Shown piece by piece: positions 1 through 9,705 of a DNA stretch of 27,674 nucleotides. Position numbers and translations under genes: made by a program. Source of the DNA: Endotrypanum monterogeii (taxonomy: Eukaryota > Euglenozoa > Kinetoplastea > Trypanosomatida > Trypanosomatidae); the NCBI GenBank assembly GCA_000333855.2, contig CM007334.1, positions 302,012 through 329,685 of the forward strand, read 5' to 3'. The notes under the pieces were generated by a model, which did not search any database, was not told where the DNA came from, and saw nothing but the letters and a program-made list of their open reading frames with translations. Positions within the stretch are counted from its first letter, which is position 1. Every line of letters begins with the position of its first letter.

Positions 1-4
1 AAAC

Positions 5-26
5 TATATATATATATATATATATA
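5..26. repeat. (TA)11 microsatellite
   Basis: Uninterrupted TA dinucleotide repeat at the left edge of the window, in non-coding flank. Confidence 0.95.
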
Positions 27-69
27 AACGTAAATACTATACTAGTTGTTAGTAAGTAGTACCGACGAC

Positions 70-72
<3 letters not shown>

Positions 73-120
<48 letters not shown>
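73..120. repeat. (TA)24 microsatellite
   Basis: Uninterrupted 48-bp TA run, the longest TA tract in the window, in the 3' flank of the kinase gene. It is a likely site of length polymorphism and assembly error. Confidence 0.95.
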
Positions 121-121
<1 letters not shown>

Positions 122-346
122 GTACAGAGAGATACGGTGCTCGACCCTCCACCTGCGAGCCATTTTTGGATTGAAGTCTTCAGACCCCCTGCACACACAG
201 AGACCGAGGAAGTACCATGAAGCAGGGAGATACATCAGTGAACACCAAAACATCAAGCTATATAAGGCAAGGGAGGGGAGGGAGGGGGGGGGAGCGGCAA
301 TGGAATTTAGAGGCGAAGGCGGAAACATACGTGACTCTCCTTTATG

Positions 347-3300
347 CTAAACAGGCGCCCGCTCGTGTTGCTTGGCCTCGTCATGCGGCTGTGGACTGAC
401 CGCCTCGCCCATTCCTCCACCTACCCCACCCGGAGCTGCGGATTGCATTGGAGCCGGGCGTGATTTAAGGGCCCGGATCGGCTCGAGAAAAGGATGCTGG
501 ATCGCCTGCTGACAACTCACGCGCTTTCGTGGGTCGTATTGGAGCAACTGGCGAATGAAGTCACAAAATATTTCGTATGTGACCTCGTCGTGACCCGGCT
601 GGCCAGCACGACATCCCCGTGGGCCGCCCTTGTACACACCAAGAATTTCTTCAAGAGAGGATGGCGCACTGTCGTTGCTATTGCCGGTCCCCGCAGCAGC
701 CACTGAGCCCTCGCCCTCTGGCCGCGGAACCCGCAAGAAAAAAGGTGAGCCAACGGCATGACCTGGAGCGCTGGACATCGGGGAAAAGGTTGGCGGGGCA
801 TCCACCGCCGATCCAGCGCCGGTGGTGACGACACCGTGCGTCGATCCGTCGCCGCCGCCGCCGCTGCTGCTGCTGGAGCCATCTAAGGGGCATGTATAAT
901 ATAGCTGCATCCGTTTGGGACTTGCTGCGATCATGTAGTCCGGCAGTGGACCGAGGATCGAGGTGAAGTAAGCTATCATGTCCCCTTCATTTCTTCCTGG
1001 GAAGAGAGGCACACCGGTGTGCATCTCCACCAGGAAGCAGCCAAGGGACCAGCGGTCTATCGCCGTCGTATAACCAAGCTCTAGAATTACCTCTGGGCTT
1101 CGGTAATAGCGTGACTGGATGTACTTGGGCATGATGATATTTTCTTCCTCAGCACGTCTACTCACCGCAGCAGCCAAAGCCGCGGGGTCAGCCCCATCCA
1201 GCATGTCTTCACCTTTACAGGCTCGCTCCGCGACCGCGCTCGCCGATGCTGCATCTGTCGACGCAGTGGTTAGATCTCCAGACATCTTGTGGCGTTGTTG
1301 CTCTCCCTTCCGCGGCGACTGCAGCGCGGAGGCGCCACCCCCGTCGGTGGCCGGGGTGCCCTGGACCACGCCACGAGCACCATCAACAGTTGTGTCCCAA
1401 GGAGGCCCCGGCGATCTGCTCGGTGAAGTCGATGGCAAGACCACCTGCGCTGGCGGGGGTGTCCACTCAGACTGCTGCTGATAAAACGCAGAGCCGAAGT
1501 CAATAACGCGCACCTCGCTTCTACTCGGATCACGCAACAACACATTCTCCGGCTTCAGGTCGCAGTGGATGATGGGCGGTTGGTGTTGCTCCAGTACGAG
1601 AAGAACCTTGATCATCTGATAAGCGAACTTCCGGGTTAGGTCGAGGCTGACGCCGTTGTGCTTGGTCAAGGTAATGAGGCGGTAGAGGCTGAAGCTGAGC
1701 GGCTCGAAGACCAGTACCATATGACCCATCCACAAGAATACCTTTCGGAGTTGCACAACGAGGTTGTGCAGCTCAGGGTCACCGTTGAGGTGCGCCACCA
1801 CCTGCGCCTCAAACATACTCTGACGCTCGAAGTAGGGACCGCTACGAATAATCTTGACTGCGACCGACTCGTTGTACTTGAGATCTATGCAGTGAACAAC
1901 CGTGCCGAAGCTACCTTTCCCGATCACCTCTCTCACTACGTACCGCTCAGCTATTTCCTCGCCAGGGAACGGCAGGTAGTGCCCCATGGAATCCTCGTAC
2001 GGGTGTGCAGCGTACTTGGACGGGGCTGCCAAACGCAGCTGACGCTCCTGGTAGAATAGAGTGTTGATGGCTTCGTAGACAGACATGATGTTCTGCGAGA
2101 GGGCAACTGTCGGCCGCTCCTCACCATTGGAACGCACGAGTCGAGCAGTTGTGAAAGAAGGCGCGGCAGCGCCACCCGCTGCACCTTGCGATTTCTGCGG
2201 AGGCGAGACATCCCCTGTTTTCGCTGAGGTCGCGGTGCCTGGTGGACACAGTGCTGGTGGCATACTTGAAGCACTGCTGCCTGCCACGGCGACGCCACCA
2301 CCGCTTCCTGAAGCCGTTGCCAGTGCAGTAGATACTGCCCCAGTTGCTGTGCTGGAGCGCGGTGAGTATGCGTCACTATTTCCTCCTTTTCGGGATGGTT
2401 GGCTGGCGTGGCTTGAAACAAGCGGTGCCCCACTGCTTACCGAGACGGCAGTCCCTGGCGCTACGGAGGGCAGCGGCGGTGGCTGTGGTGAAGACCATGA
2501 CGAGGAGGCAGGCCCGCCGAGAGTGTCCTGTAGGTTCGTGGATGCGCTCGTTACCTTAATGGGAGCGGCCTCCTGCGCTGAAGACGATGCCGTCAGCGCC
2601 GACGGAATCGTTGTGGACAGATCACCCCGTTGGCGATGCTGCAACTGCTGTGTTTGTGACGCCGGATGCCGAGGGCCAGGGGAACCAGTGTAGCCGCTAC
2701 CACCGCCACTGCGGCCACTACCGCTACGTCGTCGCTGAACAGTGGATACACCAGCACCGCTAGCACCGCGCCAGTAGGCATAGCTATTACCGATGGGTAC
2801 AGCCCCGCTGGTCATAGGGACATCCGAAGTTGGGCCTGCGGGCAAATCAATCCCCGCGGTGGCCGGTGGCGGCGGCGGGGAAGCAAAGTGTGAGCTGCTC
2901 AAAGAAGAAGAGGCAGCGGTGGGAGGGCCACTTATCCCGGGGCCTCGCGTCACCGACGACGATGATGGCGGCGGCGGCGGCGGCGGCGGTTGCTGTTGCG
3001 GTGGTCGCAACTGCTGTGCCTTATACTGATACTGTCGTGGAGGCAAATGAGTGGAAATAGACGAGCCGTAGGCGACACTGCCACCTACACCGCTAGGATA
3101 TCGAGCCCCCCCACCCGCAGCTGTTGGGTCCACGTATCGGGGGCCAGAGGTGGTCTGCGACAAGGAAGCAACCGATGAAGCAGACCCTGTCGTTGCAGGC
3201 ACCGCTTTGCCATCCGATCGGAGTGAAGGAGAAGAAGATGATGATGTGGACAAAGTCGGCTGTTGCGTGTGGCGCTGTATGGTGGGAGGCTGACGACCAC

Positions 3301-3358
3301 CTATCCCACCCCTACCGCTGAAACCACTAGTCCCACCTTGCTGCTGCTGATACGCCAT
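347..3358 (-). CDS. DYRK-family (CMGC) protein kinase, 1003 aa
   Basis: Serine/threonine kinase with an unusually large low-complexity N-terminus (residues 1-415, rich in Ser, Gly, Pro, Gln and Ala, with a poly-Pro run near 124-131). The kinase domain spans about 473-955. Visible motifs are the Gly loop GKGSFG (480-485), VAVK with Lys502, HCDLKPEN with catalytic Asp600 (the HCD form is typical of DYRKs), DFGS (620-623), and YIQSRYYRSPE (746-756). Tyr746 aligns with the autophosphorylated second Tyr of the DYRK YxY loop; the first Tyr position is Pro. DxWSLG and DPRKR (942-946) complete the fold. Insertions of about 115 residues (628-742, activation segment) and 100 residues (824-925, C-lobe) break the domain. 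All catalytic residues are present, so it should be active. The start is ATG, with a trans-splice AG 21 nt upstream. DYRK subclass and substrates cannot be told from sequence. Confidence 0.9.
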   Translation of the reverse strand: MAYQQQQGGTSGFSGRGGIGGRQPPTIQRHTQQPTLSTSSSSSPSLRSDGKAVPATTGSASSVASLSQTTSGPRYVDPTAAGGGARYPSGVGGSVAYGSSISTHLPPRQYQYKAQQLRPPQQQPPPPPPPPSSSSVTRGPGISGPPTAASSSLSSSHFASPPPPPATAGIDLPAGPTSDVPMTSGAVPIGNSYAYWRGASGAGVSTVQRRRSGSGRSGGGSGYTGSPGPRHPASQTQQLQHRQRGDLSTTIPSALTASSSAQEAAPIKVTSASTNLQDTLGGPASSSWSSPQPPPLPSVAPGTAVSVSSGAPLVSSHASQPSRKGGNSDAYSPRSSTATGAVSTALATASGSGGGVAVAGSSASSMPPALCPPGTATSAKTGDVSPPQKSQGAAGGAAAPSFTTARLVRSNGEERPTVALSQNIMSVYEAINTLFYQERQLRLAAPSKYAAHPYEDSMGHYLPFPGEEIAERYVVREVIGKGSFGTVVHCIDLKYNESVAVKIIRSGPYFERQSMFEAQVVAHLNGDPELHNLVVQLRKVFLWMGHMVLVFEPLSFSLYRLITLTKHNGVSLDLTRKFAYQMIKVLLVLEQHQPPIIHCDLKPENVLLRDPSRSEVRVIDFGSAFYQQQSEWTPPPAQVVLPSTSPSRSPGPPWDTTVDGARGVVQGTPATDGGGASALQSPRKGEQQRHKMSGDLTTASTDAASASAVAERACKGEDMLDGADPAALAAAVSRRAEEENIIMPKYIQSRYYRSPEVILELGYTTAIDRWSLGCFLVEMHTGVPLFPGRNEGDMIAYFTSILGPLPDYMIAASPKRMQLYYTCPLDGSSSSSGGGGDGSTHGVVTTGAGSAVDAPPTFSPMSSAPGHAVGSPFFLRVPRPEGEGSVAAAGTGNSNDSAPSSLEEILGVYKGGPRGCRAGQPGHDEVTYEIFCDFIRQLLQYDPRKRVSCQQAIQHPFLEPIRALKSRPAPMQSAAPGGVGGGMGEAVSPQPHDEAKQHERAPV

Positions 3359-3379
3359 CCGTCCGCACAGACAAATAGA

Positions 3380-3399
3380 CTGAAAAACGCACGGAAAAA
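3380..3399 (-). promoter_or_regulatory. Predicted spliced-leader acceptor for the DYRK-like gene
   Basis: On the coding strand, two short T runs (TTTTTCC and TTTTTC) lead directly into CAG. The AG (3381-3380) leaves a 21-nt 5' UTR with no upstream ATG, which supports the chosen start. Confidence 0.55.
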
Positions 3400-3531
3400 T
3401 ATGAGTAGTTCATATATAAATATATATATATGAAGGAATGCTCCGACTACCTTTTTTAGTCGCCGTCGAAGGACCACTGAAGCGAAATGAGCAGAAACGC
3501 CTTCGACACAAGAGAGTGTGACTCGTGGATG

Positions 3532-3555
3532 CACACACACACACACACACACACA
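3532..3555. repeat. (CA)n microsatellite
   Basis: Uninterrupted CA dinucleotide run in the spacer upstream of the kinase gene. Confidence 0.9.
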
Positions 3556-4380
3556 TACAAAAGACGCGCGGACAGACAAATACACACCGGAAAGAAGGGA
3601 AAAAAAAGTGTTCACACCAGCAGAGATCAATGGTTAACAATGTTGTGGCGGGTATTCCTGTAAAAAGGTGTGGTTGTATTTCCCCTTTTCCCCTCTTCCT
3701 GCCCTCCTCTGTACAGATGTTTTCTATAAATACGAGCACGACGAGCGACCAGTAGGCAATCGATGCCGCTAGAGTCAGTCAGTTACGCAAGAACTCTAGA
3801 ACAAGACGGAAAAGGGGGAAAGCGCAGAGAGGAAGAAAATATGATAAGAAATAATATACCAGTGATCACGTGCAAGGGATGGAGGACAAAGGGGAGAAGA
3901 AAGCAGAAGCAAACAGGGATTCGAGCGTGTGAAGAAAGACTCCCAGACTAACGAAATCGGGGGGGGGGAGGTGGACCCGAGACAGATAGACAGAGAAAGA
4001 GCAATGGGGCGCTTGAAGAGGGAGCGAAGCAACAATGGCGAATGAAAGGAAATGGTAAGAGGAGGGTTAGCATGTATGTGAATGAAATAAAAGTGTGTAT
4101 GCGTAGATGTGGGCTAAGATGGCAGCGTTGATCTTTATTTCTCTACGAGGCGGAAGGGGGAGGGGGGAGGGCGGTGGAGCAGTCCAAAAAAAAAAAACTA
4201 ATACAGAGGAGAAAAAAAAAAATACAGCGGCACAGGGAAAAAAAAAACTGCTGGTATGTATCATCGGGCCGGCGAGGAATGGGAGGGAGGAGGAGGAGGA
4301 GGTGGAGGAAGTCTCTATAACGCCCCACCCTTCTCTCGACCCTCGTAGCCCCTTCTATATATGTGTATGTGTGTATGTAC

Positions 4381-4404
4381 GTGTGTGTGTGTGTGTGTGT
4401 GTGT
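4381..4404. repeat. (GT)12 microsatellite
   Basis: Uninterrupted GT run, preceded from about 4360 by imperfect GTAT/GTGT units. Confidence 0.9.
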
Positions 4405-4854
4405 ATGGTAGGTATGTAAAGAGTGAGGACAGGTGGTCGTATGCAAAAACAGCTGTAAATACGCAGAGGGGAGCGGGCTAGATGGGTATGCCCGTACAGA
4501 AACAAAAAAAATAAGCAATGCACCTCAGCAGGCCCCCAGTTACGCTACAGAGAGAAAAAGGCAAAAAAAAACGAAGATAAAGTGCAAAAGGGAAGGATAG
4601 ACACAAACGCGTTTGTGGGTGTGTGTTATCGTGGGGGAGGGGGACGAGGAGAGGGGAGGAGGAGACAGGAGCGGTGTCGACCGTGCCAGACAGACACACA
4701 CGCGGGTGTGTACACCACCTGAAGAAACCTCCGCGATTGCGACTGTGACACCATCGCCATTAATGTAGAGAAAAAGAGGAGGGAAAAGCAAGAGACCCGT
4801 TTTTTTTTTTTGCATGTAGATAGAGAAAGCCAGCTAGACTCGGATGCATCATAA

Positions 4855-4878
4855 ACACACACACACACACACACACAC
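4855..4878. repeat. (CA)12 microsatellite
   Basis: Uninterrupted CA run in the spacer. Confidence 0.9.
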
Positions 4879-5135
4879 GCTCACTCACCGACGCGCCCCA
4901 ACGGAAACGGCGACGCAGAGTTCTATTTGTGTAGAAGAAAGCGGAGGGGGTGAGGAAGAGAGGTCGTCTGGGCACTTGACACTGTTGTATCCCCCAAATA
5001 ATACCCTTTCTTTTTTTCATTGCAACTGCGCCACTCTTACGCTGTACACGTGGCTGTACACTTCTACAAGCAGGTTGACCAGCGAGAGGTGTGTGAGCTC
5101 CTTCCTTGCACGCATACCGGTACACCTATATTTAG

Positions 5136-5207
5136 ACGCTTCTGCACACACACACACACACAAGTATATAAGTGTGCATATATATGTGTATGTGTGTGCA
5201 GAAGCGT
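5136..5207. repeat. 17-bp perfect inverted repeat with 38-nt loop
   Basis: The left arm 5136-5152 (ACGCTTCTGCACACACA) is the exact reverse complement of the right arm 5191-5207. The CA/GT part could pair by chance, but the outer ten bases (ACGCTTCTGC / GCAGAAGCGT) are not microsatellite and still match perfectly. Either strand could form a stable hairpin. It lies in the probable 3' UTR or spacer of the CSB-like gene. Confidence 0.75.
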
Positions 5208-5564
5208 GCACGTGCTCAATGCTTTACAGACTTATAGAGGTCCATGTGAATACAGAAGCAAAGATAGAGACAAGCAGAGGGGCTTTATATGCTCACCCGT
5301 AAACACCTTCGAAAACAAAACTAGCAGCAGCAGTATCGGGAGCGTAGGTCATGCACCGATTGACAGAGAGGATCAACAAGGAAGTGGCCCTAATGTTATA
5401 CCACTCGAACCGCCTTTTCTCCAGACCTCAACGGAAAAAAAAAAAACTGAACACATCACGGGATCCTTCGATTACCTGTTCCTCAGAATTATTTGTTTGT
5501 TGTTCCAACCTCCAAGGACGCATAAGAAACGGGCACTCCAAGAGCAAATTCTTGCCAAGGGAAA

Positions 5565-5565
<1 letters not shown>

Positions 5566-5601
<36 letters not shown>
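5566..5601. repeat. (TA)18 microsatellite
   Basis: Uninterrupted TA run about 270 bp beyond the stop codon of the CSB-like gene. Confidence 0.95.
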
Positions 5602-5602
<1 letters not shown>

Positions 5603-5872
5603 GCGGAAAGCATCTTGCAGGGCGAAATAAAACTATCACGTCGAGAAGGAAGCAAAAATACCTTCACACACACACACAGACACTTCAAAAACAAAACATG
5701 ATAGCGGTAACCCAAGGTGATGGTCGCTCTGCGCGTACTAATGAAGAAATACGAAGATCCGCACTGAACGGAAATGGAGCTAGAAAACTATCTCAATTTC
5801 TTTTTTTTTTGAGGTTAAGCTATTCATGCCTGATGCCTTTCCCTGCCCCTACCTCCTCCCGCTACTTTCTCC

Positions 5873-8800
5873 TCATGGAGAGGCCCCAGGTGCTCTTTTA
5901 TGTGAATCCTCATCAGAATGCCCCCCATTCCCACGCAGCAGACTGTACTTACGATTATACTCGCGCGTTGCCCCCGTCGTCAAGGACTGGGACGACACAC
6001 GGCGCATCATGTCTTCTGCCTTCTTGCGTGCTAGTTGCTGCGCGATGCGGTCGTGGCCTGTCACAGAAATGTCCTGCCGATCCACGAGATCCTGCAACAT
6101 CTTTGTTTCACTCCACTCATTGGCGCGCGTTTCATTCCTTTTGCACTCGTCACCCAAACCCGCAGCGCCGGTTCGATTATCGGCGCCGTTGGTGCCCCCG
6201 TGATGCTTGTAATCCCTCTCAGCTTCATCGCAGCCGCCCTCGGTTTTAACAGGGATCAAAATACCAAAGTCGCGCTCGTTTCTGCCTTGTCCGTGCGTGC
6301 TGCCCTCGTCATTGCTGCTGCCTTTCCCTGCAGTGCACATCTCCGTCTCGTCAATATGTGCCTCGGCGTGATTGCTATCCTCGTCGACACCAGGCACCGC
6401 ATTGCTGGACGCCCACAGTGTTGTGTGCCTGTCTCGGCCACTCGCGTCATGGCGCGCGCCGGCCGAGGGGTTGTGTAAGTGCTGTGCCGCCACCAAATAC
6501 TTCTTGTCCGCGGGAACGCGGTCCACGTACTCAGAACCGAGCAGGAAGCTTTCTATGAAGCTCTCTTGAACATGGAAAAAGCGTTGAAGCTCTGGGTCCT
6601 TGAGCACTTTGTCCGTGACGTACATTTTTGCGAGTTGCCGTCGCAGGATCGACTCCTCCACGCTGCCGCTGGTGATGAGACGATAGACGCACACCTCTCG
6701 CCTCTGGCCGATGCGCCAGGCCCTCTCCCGTGCCTGAACATCCGTAATTGGATTCCAGTCCGGATCGAAGATGACGACGCGATCAGCACCGATGAGGTTG
6801 ACACCGATGCCACCGACACGCGTCGTCAGCAAGGCGACAAAGACAGAATCATCTTCGTTGAAGCGGTCCATCAACTCCTGCCTATAGTGACCGTTGGTCG
6901 TGCCATCCATGCGGATGTAGCTGTAGCCTTGCTCCTCACACAAATTTTCGATGATGTCGAGCATCATGCGAGTTTGGGAGAACACGAGCACACGGTGGCC
7001 AAACAGCTGCCACTCCCGAAGCATCATCAGCAGCGCATTCAGCTTCCCGCTACCAAGGAGGTTGACCGGATTGTTGCTGCGGAAGGAAATGTGCCGACCA
7101 GGTCGTCGAGCTGCACCAGAGCGTGGTGTCGCTGTCCCACCACCAGAGCCAAGCCGCATGCGATCCTCCTCGTCTGCCCCTTGCTGCACAGTATAAATGT
7201 CTGCATGGTTACAGATTTGCCGCAGTTGGTTCATGAGACGGAACGACTCCAATCGCACAGCGCTGTTGTTACGACGAGATGCCATATTCAGTCGAGGCCC
7301 CGCCACGTGCAGAGAACCGCTGCTATCACGTCCGTCACGGTCGAGGCCGCCGTTGCGCGGGCCGTACATCATCGCCTGCGCAAAGAGACGTTGCGCCGCT
7401 GGCGAGGACAGCACCTGGAGGTACTGGTCGAGTTGCTCGTTTGTCAGAGGCACTCGCAAAATACGCTCGTACTTTGGTGGCAGCGACGTGCTCACCTGTC
7501 GCTTCAGTCGACGAAGCAGGTACGGGGCAATGTGAGCCTGCAGCGTCTTCGCGCACTCGACGGCGGTTGCCAAGGACAGCGGGCTCGCGCGTACGTTGCG
7601 GCTCTCCGCGATGGGTGTCTCGAATTCTTCGATAAAGCGGTGCATGGTGCCAAGAAGGCCTGGGCGCACAAAGTCGAACAAACACCATAATTCCTTCAGC
7701 GAGTTTTGGATGGGGCTGCCACTCAAAATTAAGCGATGAGGCGTCGTGAGGGACTTTGCAGCGAGTGTCGCACCAGCCTCCGGGTTGTTGATCTTGTGCC
7801 CCTCGTCGAGAATGACGTACTGGAAGCCCGTCCGCAGCAACAGCTGGCAGTGCAAGCGCATAGCGGCGTACGTTGTGATAATCACGGCGGGTGTGCCGCA
7901 AACAGATTGAAGCAGCGAGTCGCGGGTCGTGTCGCTACCGCTGCACTCGTGCATGACACAGGAGCGCACGTAGGGGGCCCAGCGGTGCAACTCCGCCAAC
8001 CACTGGCGAAGCACTGTCATCGGCGCAACGATCAGCACGGGCCCGCGCAGCAAACCCGAGTGATGCAGCGAATTTATCATCGCTGCAACTTGGATCGTTT
8101 TGCCAAGACCCATCTCATCGCCGAGGATGCCGCCGGTGCGTCGGGCATGCAAAGCGAGAAGCCACAGAAGTCCCTCCTGCTGGTAATCAAGTAGGCGGTG
8201 ATATATAGCAGCATCCATACGCACACCAGGCAACAGCGTCACCTCTTCCATCTCCAACCCAAGCTCCCTGCTCTCCGAAATGCCTGCTGAAGACACTGAT
8301 GCAGCGCGTCCCTGTTCTTGCTGCAGCTGGTGCAAGCGCTGTGACGCGCGCGATGTCGGTGCGCTGCCAAGATGTGTACTACCGCTTGTGAGCTGCGTAG
8401 AGACCTGACTTACCATGGCGGTCACCGCCAGGTCATCCTCATTCTCCATGAGTGCGTCCACGTCAATGACGTTGTACCTTGTACCTTCAAGTGCCTCGGC
8501 CCCTATAGGTGCCTCAGCGGATTGACAGTCATTTACATCACTCTTCACTTCTTTTGGGTGGGCGTGAGTCTGAACTGAGGCAACCGCTGGTGGTGGGGCT
8601 GCCGCAGTAGTGTCATGCACACCCGACTCCCTCTTCACTCGACGCACGTGACCGTCTGGCTCATCCTCCGCCTTTACCGCTGCATCACTCGATGTTGTGG
8701 TGGAGACTGACCGCGGATGCGAAGGTGCTCCATCACCGTTGCTCAGAGTCCCTCGTCGCCGTTGCTGCATCGCCACAGCCTCCAGTCGCTGTCGTTTGGC

Positions 8801-9682
8801 AACCCGCTCCGTATAATTCTCAACCTCCGAGTCGTCTTGGTAGCGGCGCTGCTTCGAGCGGATATCTGCACGCGTCACCTGCACCCGGTGCATCGAGGGC
8901 AGTACCTCGCCACCGCTGTAGTCAATCTGTGTGATGCCCTTCAGGTGCTTCGGGGCTGAATACAGCACGCGTGTCGTGGCTGTGGCAGTCGGTAACAATT
9001 TCTCGGAGCGCCCACCAGACAGCGCAGCGGGTGATCCCGCACTGGCAATGTCGGTGCGGCTACTGCTGCCATGAGTGGGCCCATGCTCCCTCACACTCGT
9101 GTTGACGCGCTGGAATGAAAAAGAAGAAGAAGAGGCAAGCGGAACCGGTCGGCCAGTGGTGCTGTTCGAGCGCACGACCGTTACGACTGCGGGTGACTGT
9201 ACATTCACAGTAGATCGGGAAGCAGCTGCCGCGCGCTGTGCGTCCGCCTCCGTTTGCTCAAGTTGTTTTGCCTTGGCTAGTCGTTCAGCTTGGCGTCGGT
9301 CAACCTCCTTCTGGACCTGCCGCAAAGCCGCCTCGGCGCGCTTGAGCTCGCGCTCCGCTGCGTTGAGATGGAATCGAATGTCGGACACGCGCCGCGGTGT
9401 CGGCGTTGCCGAGCCGGTTGAACCATCGTGGGCATACCCGAGAAACCCAAAGGATTCTTCCGCGACCATGCGCTGCGCCTCGCTTAGCTCCTGTTGCAGC
9501 TCACTCACAGCGTGCTCCGCCTTTTCGAGGTCGCGCCAACTCTTATTGACACGTTCCTCGTCCTCGAGCGCGGCTCGGGAGGATTGAGCGACTACCCGTG
9601 CCGCCACGTCCATACGCATCTCCTCCTCATCCTGGAATACACCAAGCTGCTGCTGTTGGAACGACGCCAAATCATCGGCCAT
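5873..9682 (-). CDS. CSB: CSB/RAD26 (ERCC6)-type SNF2 ATPase, transcription-coupled repair, 1269 aa
   Basis: SNF2-family DNA translocase of the Cockayne syndrome B/Rad26 group, which in other eukaryotes acts on stalled RNA polymerase II to start transcription-coupled nucleotide excision repair. The ATPase core spans about 485-1050. It shows GDEMGLGKT (521-529, Walker A Lys528), DEGH (626-629), LSGSPIQN (653-660), LRQICNHAD (820-828), TTRVGGIGVNL (953-963), DPDWNP (973-978) and ARERAWRIGQRR (984-995). The DEGH box, the LSGSPIQN motif and the FVRPGLLGT stretch fit CSB better than other SNF2 groups. Residues 45-150 are charged and heptad-like, probably coiled coil; 160-480 is low complexity. About 100 poorly conserved residues (762-875) link the lobes. 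Length lies between yeast Rad26 and human CSB. The start is ATG with an AG only 4 nt upstream, so the 5' UTR is extremely short or the start is further in (Met22 or Met24). Confidence 0.9.
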   Translation of the reverse strand: MADDLASFQQQQLGVFQDEEEMRMDVAARVVAQSSRAALEDEERVNKSWRDLEKAEHAVSELQQELSEAQRMVAEESFGFLGYAHDGSTGSATPTPRRVSDIRFHLNAAERELKRAEAALRQVQKEVDRRQAERLAKAKQLEQTEADAQRAAAASRSTVNVQSPAVVTVVRSNSTTGRPVPLASSSSFSFQRVNTSVREHGPTHGSSSRTDIASAGSPAALSGGRSEKLLPTATATTRVLYSAPKHLKGITQIDYSGGEVLPSMHRVQVTRADIRSKQRRYQDDSEVENYTERVAKRQRLEAVAMQQRRRGTLSNGDGAPSHPRSVSTTTSSDAAVKAEDEPDGHVRRVKRESGVHDTTAAAPPPAVASVQTHAHPKEVKSDVNDCQSAEAPIGAEALEGTRYNVIDVDALMENEDDLAVTAMVSQVSTQLTSGSTHLGSAPTSRASQRLHQLQQEQGRAASVSSAGISESRELGLEMEEVTLLPGVRMDAAIYHRLLDYQQEGLLWLLALHARRTGGILGDEMGLGKTIQVAAMINSLHHSGLLRGPVLIVAPMTVLRQWLAELHRWAPYVRSCVMHECSGSDTTRDSLLQSVCGTPAVIITTYAAMRLHCQLLLRTGFQYVILDEGHKINNPEAGATLAAKSLTTPHRLILSGSPIQNSLKELWCLFDFVRPGLLGTMHRFIEEFETPIAESRNVRASPLSLATAVECAKTLQAHIAPYLLRRLKRQVSTSLPPKYERILRVPLTNEQLDQYLQVLSSPAAQRLFAQAMMYGPRNGGLDRDGRDSSGSLHVAGPRLNMASRRNNSAVRLESFRLMNQLRQICNHADIYTVQQGADEEDRMRLGSGGGTATPRSGAARRPGRHISFRSNNPVNLLGSGKLNALLMMLREWQLFGHRVLVFSQTRMMLDIIENLCEEQGYSYIRMDGTTNGHYRQELMDRFNEDDSVFVALLTTRVGGIGVNLIGADRVVIFDPDWNPITDVQARERAWRIGQRREVCVYRLITSGSVEESILRRQLAKMYVTDKVLKDPELQRFFHVQESFIESFLLGSEYVDRVPADKKYLVAAQHLHNPSAGARHDASGRDRHTTLWASSNAVPGVDEDSNHAEAHIDETEMCTAGKGSSNDEGSTHGQGRNERDFGILIPVKTEGGCDEAERDYKHHGGTNGADNRTGAAGLGDECKRNETRANEWSETKMLQDLVDRQDISVTGHDRIAQQLARKKAEDMMRRVSSQSLTTGATREYNRKYSLLRGNGGHSDEDSHKRAPGASP

Positions 9683-9683
9683 A

Positions 9684-9705
9684 CTGCTAAGAAAAAAAAA
9701 GAATA
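9684..9705 (-). promoter_or_regulatory. Predicted spliced-leader acceptor for the CSB-like gene
   Basis: On the coding strand a T-rich tract (TTCTTTTTTTTTC) runs into TTAG then CAG, directly before T and the ATG. Using the first AG (9688-9687) gives a 4-nt 5' UTR; using the second (9685-9684) gives 1 nt. Confidence 0.5.

Larger units (their letters stand above)
1..346. other. 3' flank of the DYRK-like kinase gene, with long TA tracts
   Basis: No gene is visible here. The segment lies downstream of the stop codon of the minus-strand kinase gene, so it probably holds its 3' UTR and the spacer before the next gene to the left. It contains two TA dinucleotide runs (5-26 and 73-120) and a G-rich stretch near 270-295. 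A short plus-strand open frame at 217-399 has no recognisable content and runs into the kinase gene on the opposite strand. Confidence 0.6.
3359..5872. other. 2.5-kb spacer between the CSB-like and DYRK-like genes
   Basis: No convincing gene. The spacer should hold the 3' UTR of the CSB-like gene and the short 5' UTR of the kinase gene. It contains CA runs (3532-3555, 4855-4878, 5146-5161), GT runs (around 4360-4404), a TA run (5566-5601), A/G homopolymers, and a 17-bp inverted repeat (5136-5207). Open frames here encode strings such as THTHTH or IYIYIY from the microsatellites and are not credible proteins. Confidence 0.7.

Noticed and set aside
5020..6249. 409-codon plus-strand open frame
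   Set aside because: It joins microsatellite-derived residues (strings of YIYIY and THTHT) to antisense of the CSB-like C-terminus. It is not a plausible protein.
6479..7690. 403-codon plus-strand open frame
   Set aside because: It lies entirely antisense to the conserved ATPase core of the CSB-like gene. Long antisense frames are expected from GC-rich codon use, and the product has no recognisable motif.
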